A program made the position numbers and the translations under genes. The notes beneath the pieces were generated by a model that did no database searches, had not been told where the DNA came from, and saw nothing but the letters and a program-made list of their open reading frames with translations. Positions 1-6,347 of a stretch of 10,302 bases of DNA are shown piece after piece (position 1 is the first letter of the stretch; the number at the start of each line of letters is the position of its first letter). Source of the stretch: Trueperaceae bacterium (GTDB lineage Bacteria; Deinococcota; Deinococci; Deinococcales; Trueperaceae); contig SKMG01000403.1 in the NCBI GenBank assembly GCA_007121175.1, positions 1-10,302 on the forward strand. Direction: 5' to 3'.

Positions 1-1229
1 CGGACGCCGGGCAGGGCCCGCTCGACCACCTCCGGGAACTTCGCCGGATGGGCGGTGGCCAGCAGCAGCGCCGGCGCACTCGGCGCCACCCGGCCCTGTG
101 CCCGCAGCAACCGCAGCGCCTCCAAGCCGACCGCCGTGTGCGGGCAGACCAGCACGCCGTCCTCGCGGTAGGTCCGCGCCATCGAGGCCAGCGTTGCCGC
201 GTCGTCGACCGACGCCCCCGCGACCGGCACCGGATAGCGCGAGCTCGGGAACAGCGCCAGCAGCCGCTCGAGGTTCGACGGCGCGCCCACGTCCATCGCG
301 TTCGACAGCGTGACGATGGTGGCCGGCCGATCGCGTGGATCGGCCGCGCCCTGCAGCACCCGTGGGAAGTGGTCGTTGCGGTTGTGCGCCGCGAGGAAGC
401 CGGCCAGCGGCAGACCCATCGCAGCGGCCAGCAGGCCGGCCGCGAGGTTGCCGAGGTTACCGCTCGGCACGACACTCACGAGCGCCTCGAGCGGCACGTC
501 GAGCGCCCGCGCGAGCTGCAGCGCCCCCCACACGTGGTAGGTCACCTGCGGCAGCAGGCGGCCGACGTTGATCGAGTTGGCGCTCGACAAGCGCAGGCCG
601 GCCAGCGCCGGGTCGACCAGGGCGCTCTTCACGAGGCGCTGGCAGTCGTCGAAGTCGCCCTCGACCCCCAGCACGAACACGCCCGCGCGCGGCAGCGTCA
701 GCTGCCGCTCCTGCAGCGGGCTCACCCGCCCCAGCGGGTAGAGCACCACGACGCGCAGGCCCTCGACCCCGGCGAAGCCATCGGCGACGGCGCTGCCGGT
801 GTCACCCGAGGTCGCCACCAACAGCGTGGCGCTCGCGTCCCGCCGCCGCAGCGAGCGGGCCAGCCAGCGCGCCATGGTGCGAGCCGCGACGTCTTTGAAG
901 GCGAGCGTCGGGCCGTGGTGCAGCTCGAGCAGCGCGCGCCCGCCGCCGCCCGCATCGCCGAGCTGCCGGATCGGCACTGGGAAGTCGAGCGCCTCCTGGG
1001 CCGAGGTCACCGCCGCGTCGGCGTCGGCCGCTTCGAACCAAGGACGCAGCACGGCGTCGATCGCATCGTGGTAGCTCGCGCTGTCGCTCCAGCCCTCGGG
1101 CAGCTGCGGCACGGCGTCGGGCACGTAGAGCCCGCCGTCGGGCGCCAACCCGCGGAGCAGTGCCTCGTCGAGCGAGACGGCGCGGCGGGCAGCGTCGCGC
1201 GTGCTCACGAACGCCGGCGCCCGGCTCAC
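1..1229 (-). CDS. thrC: Threonine synthase, 3' end cut by window edge
   Basis: Converts O-phospho-L-homoserine to L-threonine and phosphate, the last step of threonine synthesis; a cytosolic fold-type II PLP enzyme. Reading leftward from GTG at 1229, 409 codons stay open to the edge. The PLP lysine is K112 in the motif HHGPTLAFKD, the phosphate-binding loop SGDTGSA lies around 141-147, and the typical late motif TAHPAKF sits near the left edge, so only the last few residues should be missing. The N-terminal stretch with DGGLYVP is also typical of the family. The GTG start overlaps the hom stop codon (GTGA), which argues for translational coupling; a GGAG lies about 11 nt upstream inside hom. 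Seen: motifs and overlap. Inferred: cotranscription with hom. No thrB is visible; it could lie beyond the edge. Confidence 0.93.
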   Translation of the reverse strand, partial: MSRAPAFVSTRDAARRAVSLDEALLRGLAPDGGLYVPDAVPQLPEGWSDSASYHDAIDAVLRPWFEAADADAAVTSAQEALDFPVPIRQLGDAGGGGRALLELHHGPTLAFKDVAARTMARWLARSLRRRDASATLLVATSGDTGSAVADGFAGVEGLRVVVLYPLGRVSPLQERQLTLPRAGVFVLGVEGDFDDCQRLVKSALVDPALAGLRLSSANSINVGRLLPQVTYHVWGALQLARALDVPLEALVSVVPSGNLGNLAAGLLAAAMGLPLAGFLAAHNRNDHFPRVLQGAADPRDRPATIVTLSNAMDVGAPSNLERLLALFPSSRYPVPVAGASVDDAATLASMARTYREDGVLVCPHTAVGLEALRLLRAQGRVAPSAPALLLATAHPAKFPEVVERALPGV

Positions 1230-2242
1230 GACTCGGGTAGCTCCTCGATCTCCAGCGCGGCCGAGGGCGGCGGAGGCGGCAGCTCGCGCTCGAGCGGCGC
1301 GGGGCCCGGCCGGCCCGCCACCGCCTCGAGCACGTCAGCCACCACGGCGCTGGCGGTGGCCTCACCGCCGGCGCCGGGGCCGGCGATCAGCACCTCCCCC
1401 ACGAGGTCGCCGCGGAACACGAGCGCGTTGCGGCCCGGGCCGACGCAGATCAGCGGGTGGTGCTCCGGTAGCGCCGCCGGGCGCACTGCGAAGCGCCACG
1501 ACGCCCCATCGGACCAGAGGCTGGCGACGAGCCGGGCTCGCCGACCACGGCGGGCGAGCGCGGCGAGCCGCTCGGGCGTCAGCGTGCGGATACCGCGGAC
1601 CTCACGGCGCACCCGCTCCCAGCCCAGTTCGGGGAGCGCGCACAGGCGGGCGAGCACGGTGAGCTTGTGGCCCGCGTCGAGACCGTCGACGTCGAGCGCC
1701 GGATCGGCCTCGGCGTAGCCGCGGCGTTGCGCTTCGGCCAGCGCACTCGCGAAGTCCTCGCCGGCCTCCATGCGCTCGATCAGGAAGCCACAGGTGCCGT
1801 TGAGCAGCGCGTGCAGCGCCAGCGGCCGCGAGCCGCGCAGCGGACCGGCCAAGGCGCTCACGACCGGCGTGCCGGCCATCACCGACGCCTCGAAACCGAC
1901 CCGGCCAGCGGCCACCCAGGGCCCCCACACCTCCCAGCGCTCCGCCAGCGCGGCCTTGTTGGCGCTCACCAGCCGCGCGCCGCCCTCGGCGGCCCGGCGC
2001 ATCAGCTCGGTCGAGAGCTCAGTGCCGCCGAGGAGTTCGACCACCACGTCGGCGCCCTCGAGCGCCTCGTCCGGGTCGGCGGTCAGCCGCGGCGGGCGGT
2101 CGCCGAGATCGCGCGGCGCGCGCAGGTTCCTGACCAGCGCCGCGGCGACCTGCAGCTGCGGGTGCCGCTGCAGGGAGCGGATGACGGCGGCGCCGACGGT
2201 GCCGGCGCCGAGCACCGCGACACGGCTGGGGCGCGCGTCCAT
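1226..2242 (-). CDS. hom: Homoserine dehydrogenase, short form without ACT domain
   Basis: Reduces L-aspartate-4-semialdehyde to L-homoserine with NAD(P)H, the branch-point step to threonine and methionine; cytosolic. The 338-residue protein begins with a Rossmann fold with GAGTVG at 12-17, then SANK at 93-96, then the substrate-binding and catalytic part with NGT at 148-150, E118, and a GLDAGHK motif giving D189 and K193, which match the catalytic Asp/Lys pair known in this family. It stops after a proline-rich tail (PPPPP near residue 325) and has no C-terminal ACT domain, unlike the roughly 430-residue feedback-regulated enzymes. Short ACT-less forms are known in other bacteria and archaea. 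Threonine inhibition through an ACT domain is therefore not expected. It is the first gene of the hom-thrC operon; the ATG at 2242 has no Shine-Dalgarno but a TAGCCT box 7 nt upstream. Confidence 0.95.
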   Translation of the reverse strand: MDARPSRVAVLGAGTVGAAVIRSLQRHPQLQVAAALVRNLRAPRDLGDRPPRLTADPDEALEGADVVVELLGGTELSTELMRRAAEGGARLVSANKAALAERWEVWGPWVAAGRVGFEASVMAGTPVVSALAGPLRGSRPLALHALLNGTCGFLIERMEAGEDFASALAEAQRRGYAEADPALDVDGLDAGHKLTVLARLCALPELGWERVRREVRGIRTLTPERLAALARRGRRARLVASLWSDGASWRFAVRPAALPEHHPLICVGPGRNALVFRGDLVGEVLIAGPGAGGEATASAVVADVLEAVAGRPGPAPLERELPPPPPSAALEIEELPES

Positions 2243-2249
2243 GCGCGGG

Positions 2250-2255
2250 AGGCTA
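2250..2255 (-). promoter_or_regulatory. Probable -10 box of hom, leaderless layout
   Basis: On the minus strand the box TAGCCT is preceded by TGG (an extended -10 form, TGn) and ends 7 nt before the hom ATG. A -10 at this distance would place the transcription start within a base or so of the ATG, so the mRNA would be leaderless. No convincing -35 hexamer and no Shine-Dalgarno are visible. The same GTGGTAGC core occurs before sufS. The assignment is inference from spacing and recurrence. Confidence 0.5.
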
Positions 2256-2268
2256 CCACGTGCTCTGG

Positions 2269-2274
2269 TATCTT
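2269..2274 (+). promoter_or_regulatory. Possible -10 box of ychF
   Basis: TATCTT preceded by TGG (extended -10 form) lies 93 nt before the ychF ATG. Transcription from about 2281 would give a leader of about 87 nt consisting almost entirely of the two-copy repeat at 2283-2367. It lies only 13 bp from the hom -10 box on the other strand, so the two divergent promoters would overlap. No clear -35 is visible. Matches the consensus at four of six bases; this is the weakest kind of promoter evidence. Confidence 0.35.
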
Positions 2275-2282
2275 CGGGGGTC

Positions 2283-2367
2283 GTAGGCGCCTTCCTGAAG
2301 CAGCGCGCCGGTCTCGAGCCGGGCCGTGGGCGCCTTCCTGAGTCAGCGCGCCAGACTGGAGTCGGGC
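2283..2367 (+). repeat. Two-copy tandem repeat, 43-bp period, in ychF leader
   Basis: Copy 1 at 2283-2324 and copy 2 at 2326-2367, each 42 bp with one base between, agree at 35 of 42 positions by hand alignment. The shared core is GGCGCCTTCCTGA followed by CAGCGCGCC. Copy 2 ends directly at the ychF start codon and carries a GGAG ribosome-binding site where copy 1 has CGAG. A period of 43 is not a multiple of three, so this is not a protein repeat. It looks like an old local duplication of the ychF upstream region, or two sites for an RNA or protein ligand. Confidence 0.8.
2358..2361 (+). promoter_or_regulatory. Ribosome-binding site of ychF
   Basis: GGAG with a 6-nt spacer before ATG 2368. 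It decides the start: an in-frame GTG at 2326 would add 14 residues, but the site and the family N-terminus both point to 2368. Confidence 0.7.
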
Positions 2368-3465
2368 ATGGTCGGAATCGGGATCGTCGGGTTACCGAAC
2401 GTCGGCAAGAGCACCCTGTTCAACGCCATCACCAAGTCGAGCGTCGAGGCCGGCAACTACCCGTTCACCACCATCGACCGGAACGTCGGCGTGGTCGCGC
2501 TGCCCGACCGGCGCCTGGAGCCGGTCGCCGACCTCTTCGCCAAGGGCGGCCGGCGGCCGCGAACGGTGCCGACCACGGTCGAGTTCGTCGACATCGCCGG
2601 TCTGGTCCGCGGCGCCTCGCGCGGCGAGGGCCTCGGGAACCAGTTCCTGGCGCACGTCCGCGACGTCGCGGCGATCGCTCACGTGGTGCGCTGCTTCGAG
2701 GACCCCAACGTCGTCCACGTCTCGGGCCAGATCGACCCGCTCGCCGACATCGAGACGATCGAGACCGAGCTGGCGCTCTCCGATCTCGCCGCGCTCGAGC
2801 GGCGCGCCGAGCGGCTGCGCCGCGCCGCCAAGGGGACCGACGACCCGCTGGTCGAGCTGCGGCAGGTCGAGGCGCTGCAGGCTGCGCTCGATGCCGGTCA
2901 GCCCATCCGACCGCTGCTGGCCGAGCGAGGCTGGACGCTGCCGCCCGACCTGCGCTTGCTGAGTGTCAAGCCGGTCGTCTACGTGTGCAACGTCGCGGAG
3001 TCCGACCTGCACGGCGACGGCCCGCACGTCGAGGCGGTGCGGGAGGTCGCGGCCGCGCGCGGCGCCGACGTCGTGGTGATCTCGGCCCAGATCGAGCGTG
3101 AGGTGGCCGAGTTCAGCGACGAGGAGGCGTCCGAGCTGCTCGCCGATCTGGGACTCGAACGACCGGGCCTCGAGCGGCTGGTCGAAGCGGGCTACGAGGT
3201 GCTCGGGCTGATCACCTACATCACCGCCAACGACAAGGAGGTCCGCGCCTGGACGCTGCGGCGTGGGGCCACCGTGGTCGAGGCCGCTGCTCAGGTCCAC
3301 AGCGACATGCAGCGCGGTTTCATCCGGGCGGAGGTCATCCACTGGACGAAGCTGCTCGAGGCGGGCGGCACGGTCGCGGCGCGCGCGCGCGGCTGGATCC
3401 GCACCGAGGGCAAGAGCTACGAAGTCCAGGACGGCGACGTCGTGTACGTGCTGTTCAACGTGTAG
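2368..3465 (+). CDS. ychF: YchF/OLA1-family ribosome-associated ATPase
   Basis: A P-loop protein of the Obg-related YchF/OLA1 family, which prefers ATP to GTP, binds ribosomes and is linked to translation and stress response. The 365-residue length matches the family (about 363). The P-loop GLPNVGKST is at 8-16, the switch II motif DIAGLV at 75-80, and the nucleotide-specificity motif is NVAE at 208-211 in place of the NKxD of true GTPases, the YchF hallmark. A helical coiled region (about 125-195) interrupts the G domain, and the C-terminal third (about 279-365) is a TGS domain ending in FNV. The start at ATG 2368 gives the usual short N-terminus ahead of the P-loop. It is monocistronic as far as visible, divergent from hom and convergent with the bamA-like gene. 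Confidence 0.97.
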   Translation: MVGIGIVGLPNVGKSTLFNAITKSSVEAGNYPFTTIDRNVGVVALPDRRLEPVADLFAKGGRRPRTVPTTVEFVDIAGLVRGASRGEGLGNQFLAHVRDVAAIAHVVRCFEDPNVVHVSGQIDPLADIETIETELALSDLAALERRAERLRRAAKGTDDPLVELRQVEALQAALDAGQPIRPLLAERGWTLPPDLRLLSVKPVVYVCNVAESDLHGDGPHVEAVREVAAARGADVVVISAQIEREVAEFSDEEASELLADLGLERPGLERLVEAGYEVLGLITYITANDKEVRAWTLRRGATVVEAAAQVHSDMQRGFIRAEVIHWTKLLEAGGTVAARARGWIRTEGKSYEVQDGDVVYVLFNV

Positions 3466-3482
3466 CTGCTGCCGGCTCCGGA

Positions 3483-3542
3483 ATGGCCGGACTCGGGTAT
3501 GGCCGGACTCGGGTATGGCCGGACTCGGGTATGGCCGGACTC
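3483..3542 (+). repeat. 16-bp tandem repeat between ychF and bamA
   Basis: Three perfect copies of ATGGCCGGACTCGGGT at 3483-3498, 3499-3514 and 3515-3530, followed by the first 12 bases of a fourth at 3531-3542. It starts 18 bp after the ychF stop, in the gap between two convergent genes. The plus strand carries regularly spaced GG, GG, GGG runs, so a two-layer G-quadruplex is conceivable. A 16-bp unit shifts frame each copy, so it is not coding. Perfect identity suggests recent slippage expansion, and copy number may vary between strains. Confidence 0.95.
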
Positions 3543-3548
3543 CGGCCG

Positions 3549-3576
3549 GTCCCGCCGCGACCGCGCCCGGCGGGGC
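3549..3576. terminator. GC hairpin in convergent gap, possible terminator
   Basis: CCCGCCG at 3551-3557 and CGGCGGG at 3568-3574 can pair perfectly with a 10-nt loop, extended by a wobble and a further pair at the base. It lies between the stops of two converging genes, where a bidirectional terminator would be useful. There is no T-run on either side, so it is not a classic intrinsic terminator, and GC-rich DNA forms such stems by chance. Confidence 0.3.
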
Positions 3577-3596
3577 GGCACAGGCGGCAGCCGGAT

Positions 3597-6263
3597 CTAG
3601 AACACGTTGCCGATCCGGAAGCCGAACACGCCCCGCGGGTTGCGCTCGCTGAAGCCGTAGTCGAAGCGCAGTGGCGGCAGCGCCACGCCGGCGAAGCCGA
3701 GGTCGACCTGTAGGCCGACACCCACGCCGGCGAAGACCGGCGCCTGGTAGGGGTCATAGCCAGGCACGTTCGACACGAAGCCCACGTCGGCGAAGACGAT
3801 GCCGACCACCGTCTCGGTGGCGAAGGTGCGCAGCCCGAAGTCGTAGCGGTACTCGAGCGATCCGGTGAGGTAGGTGCGCGACGGATCGAAGTCGGTCTCG
3901 ACGTAGCCCCGGATGCTGGTCGCGTCGTCGACGGTGCGCCCCACCGCGAAGCGCCGCGAGTCCGGGTAGAGGGCACCGAACTGGTGGCCGGCGTTGAGCC
4001 GGACCGCGAAGACGTGGTTGGGGTCGGTGATCTCGGGGATCACGCTCTCCAAGTGCAGGTACGAGCGCACGCCCACCTCGATCTGCTGGTAGATGTACGA
4101 GCGGCGCTCATCGGTCTCGGGATCGACCATGTCGTTGCCCCAGCCGAGGCCGGTGTTGACGTTGGCGGCGATGCCCTCCCGCGGGAAGCTGATGCTGTCG
4201 CGATCGTCGTACGCCAGACCGGCGTTCACGAAAGCGGACAAGCCGGACGTGGGCAGGTGCTCGATCGCCTCCTGCGCGGGCAGGGCGCAGCGCTCGGGGT
4301 TGGCGACCACGCCGTCTTCGATCTCGCAGGGCTCACGCGGGGGCTCGAGGCGGTAGGCGTTGTAGGTGATGCGAGCCCCGGCGCTCAGGCCGGTGTTGGG
4401 CAGTACCCTGCGGCCGACGGTGAAGCCGCCGCCGCTGCTGCGCACGGAGAACTCGCCCACCGGCACCCGGTTGGCCTCGATCTCCGGTAGCCCCGGGTAG
4501 TACGCGGTGAGGCTACCGTCGCGCACCAGCCGCTGGTTGACCTCGACGAGCGAGAACAGCGACGCGGACACGCTGGTGGGCACCTCGAGGAAGTCGAGCA
4601 CGTCGACGTAGAGCCAGGGGATCGCGTAGCGCAGGCTGCCACCGAACTGCAGCCCGAGGTCGGAGGTGAGCGCCTCGATCTCGGCCGATACCGTGTGGGC
4701 GCGACCCCAGAGGTTCGACTCCGAGAAGCTCATCGAGGCCGAGAAGCCGGTCTCGGTGTTGTACTGCGCCGCAGGCTGGAACACGCCGGTCTGCGCCGAG
4801 CGCACCACGACCCCGACCACGACCTCGCCCGGCTCCTCGGCCGGCAGCACCGCCCGGCTGACGGGCGTGACGACGCCGAGCCGCGCGATCGCCCGTAGGC
4901 CGTCGTCGAGCGCCCGCAGGTCGAGCACCTGCCCGGGGGTCGGGAGGTAGCGGGTGATCACGAACTCCTCGGTGCCGTCCGGCGGGCCGTCGTAGGTGAT
5001 CTCGTACCCGGCGATGCGCATCTCCTGGACGCGTTGGATGTAGGTCCCGTCGTCGCGCCAGGTGAAGTCCGGCTGCGCCGCGATCACCACGCCGCGATCG
5101 CTGTAGAGCGCGCGGATCCTGCGGAAGTCCTCCTCGGCCAGAGCGGACGTGAAGGTGTCGGTCTCGTCCAGCGTGAGCTGGTTTCGGATGGTCTCGTCCC
5201 GGATGACCGTGTTGCCTTCGATCAACACGTGACGGATCGGTCCGGCGGTGTCGGGCGGCCCGACGGCGAAGCCGACCCGCACTGCGCCCGCCGGCGTGAT
5301 CTGCGGCACGACGCGGATGTCGGCGGTGCGGCCGAGCGCGAGGCGCCGTACGTCCTCGAGCAGCACGTCGACGTTGAACAAGTCGCCGACCTCGAGGCTG
5401 AGCGCATCGGCGTCGACTCCGAGCGCCGTGGTGTCGAACGAGACGATGCGCAGCTCGCGCAGCCGCACCGTGAGGGTGCCGTCGGCATCGAGCTCGCTTC
5501 TCTCCTCGTCGACCCCGCTCTGCCGGTAGCCGAGCTGGCCGTAGCGCGTCGCCACCGCCTCGAGCGCCGCGGCGTAGGCCGCGAGGTCGAAGCGGTCGCG
5601 GCCAGTGACCGGCGCGAAGGCGCTGCGCAGCTCCTCCTCGGTCAGGACCTCGGACTCCTCGAAGACGACCTGCGCCAGCGGCGCGGTCTCGGTGACCGTG
5701 TACACCAGGCGTACCGGGGCGCGGCCGTCCTCGCCCGGCGGGGCGGCCCGGTCGGGGATCAGTTCGAGCACCACCGGCACGTCGAACGGCACGCCGAGGC
5801 TACGGTAGATCTCCTGCACCGTGTCGATCGCCCCCTCCGCGCGGATCGCGTTGAGCGTGCGCCCGGCGTCGAGCAGGTGCTCGCGGACGATCGCGTTACG
5901 CAGCGCCACGACGTCGATCGCCTCGACCCCGACGAACTCGACGCTCGAGATGCGCGGGTTCTCCCGCACCCGCACCGCCAGCACCGGACCGGCGCCGCGG
6001 TCCTCGAGGCTCACGGTGACCTCCTCGAAGGCACCGAGCGCGTAGACGCGGTTGCGTTCGGCCTCGAGGTCGACGCGCTCCACCGGGGTGCCGGGCCGCG
6101 CGGCGACGATGGTGCGGACCACGTCCGCGAAGGCGGTGGTGCCGTCGACTCGGACCTGCACGAGGTTGCCGGTGACGGCGGGGGCGGCTTGGCCCAGCGA
6201 CCATGAGAACGCGCCGAGCGCGATCACCAGCCCGAGCCCGACGAGGAGTGCGCGAGACGGCAT
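3597..6263 (-). CDS. bamA: Omp85/BamA-family outer-membrane assembly protein
   Basis: Inserts beta-barrel proteins into the outer membrane. The 888-residue precursor opens with an N-terminal signal peptide (basic start, hydrophobic core about 6-24, likely cut after AA near 26-27). Residues about 34-490 read as a string of POTRA-like modules; I count roughly six, the clearest at about 342-415 with the pattern HVLIEGNTVIRDETI. From about 491 to the end is a barrel with alternating hydrophobic residues, a DDRDSISFPREG strand motif at 686-697, the lid-loop motif IRGY at 784-787 and a terminal phenylalanine. Two cysteines, C646 and C659, lie 13 apart in a probable surface loop and may form a disulfide. 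I chose ATG 6263 because it directly precedes the signal peptide; upstream in-frame sequence overlaps the divergent PNP gene. TamA or another Omp85 subtype is possible. Confidence 0.92.
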   Translation of the reverse strand: MPSRALLVGLGLVIALGAFSWSLGQAAPAVTGNLVQVRVDGTTAFADVVRTIVAARPGTPVERVDLEAERNRVYALGAFEEVTVSLEDRGAGPVLAVRVRENPRISSVEFVGVEAIDVVALRNAIVREHLLDAGRTLNAIRAEGAIDTVQEIYRSLGVPFDVPVVLELIPDRAAPPGEDGRAPVRLVYTVTETAPLAQVVFEESEVLTEEELRSAFAPVTGRDRFDLAAYAAALEAVATRYGQLGYRQSGVDEERSELDADGTLTVRLRELRIVSFDTTALGVDADALSLEVGDLFNVDVLLEDVRRLALGRTADIRVVPQITPAGAVRVGFAVGPPDTAGPIRHVLIEGNTVIRDETIRNQLTLDETDTFTSALAEEDFRRIRALYSDRGVVIAAQPDFTWRDDGTYIQRVQEMRIAGYEITYDGPPDGTEEFVITRYLPTPGQVLDLRALDDGLRAIARLGVVTPVSRAVLPAEEPGEVVVGVVVRSAQTGVFQPAAQYNTETGFSASMSFSESNLWGRAHTVSAEIEALTSDLGLQFGGSLRYAIPWLYVDVLDFLEVPTSVSASLFSLVEVNQRLVRDGSLTAYYPGLPEIEANRVPVGEFSVRSSGGGFTVGRRVLPNTGLSAGARITYNAYRLEPPREPCEIEDGVVANPERCALPAQEAIEHLPTSGLSAFVNAGLAYDDRDSISFPREGIAANVNTGLGWGNDMVDPETDERRSYIYQQIEVGVRSYLHLESVIPEITDPNHVFAVRLNAGHQFGALYPDSRRFAVGRTVDDATSIRGYVETDFDPSRTYLTGSLEYRYDFGLRTFATETVVGIVFADVGFVSNVPGYDPYQAPVFAGVGVGLQVDLGFAGVALPPLRFDYGFSERNPRGVFGFRIGNVF

Positions 6264-6268
6264 GCCGT

Positions 6269-6274
6269 AGTCTA
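6269..6274 (-). promoter_or_regulatory. Probable -10 box of bamA-like gene
   Basis: TAGACT, preceded by AGG, ends 5 nt before ATG 6263 on the minus strand. This repeats the layout seen before hom, sufS and sufU and predicts a leaderless or nearly leaderless transcript. The AGG 11-13 nt before the ATG could instead act as a weak ribosome-binding site. No -35 is evident. Confidence 0.4.
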
Positions 6275-6328
6275 CCTGTGCAGATGAGAGCGCCAGCAGC
6301 CCAGCGCGAGCAGCACGCTGCGCGCGAC

Positions 6329-6347
6329 GCGGCGTATGATGCGCCGC
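6329..6347 (+). promoter_or_regulatory. Inverted repeat around the PNP -10 box
   Basis: GCGGCG at 6329-6334 and CGCCGC at 6342-6347 form a perfect 6-bp inverted repeat with a 7-base centre containing the -10 candidate, ending directly at ATG 6348. It could be an operator, or a chance match in GC-rich DNA. Confidence 0.3.
6335..6340 (+). promoter_or_regulatory. Probable -10 box of the PNP-yggS-divIVA operon
   Basis: TATGAT matches the -10 consensus at five of six bases and ends 7 nt before ATG 6348, so transcription would start at or next to that ATG. No Shine-Dalgarno precedes any candidate start here, which fits a leaderless mRNA. ATG codons at 6336 and 6339 lie inside the box and would not be transcribed from it. 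No good -35. Confidence 0.5.

Noticed and set aside
48..1718. Long plus-strand open frame (556 codons) opposite thrC and hom
   Set aside because: It is arginine-, histidine- and glutamine-rich without any family motif and is fully antisense to two clear enzymes; long empty antisense frames are expected at this GC level.
2257..2262. CACGTG palindrome between hom and ychF as an operator
   Set aside because: Six-base palindromes are frequent in GC-rich DNA and part of it is explained by the hom extended -10 box.
2326..2367. GTG 2326 as the ychF start
   Set aside because: Adds 14 residues encoded by the repeat, has no ribosome-binding site, and the family begins just before the P-loop as with ATG 2368.
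2392..3342. Minus-strand open frame (316 codons) opposite ychF
   Set aside because: Fully antisense to ychF, with composition mirroring its codons and no recognisable domain.
5034..6206. Plus-strand open frame (390 codons) opposite the bamA-like gene
   Set aside because: Antisense shadow of the POTRA region; composition is mirror-like and no motif is seen.
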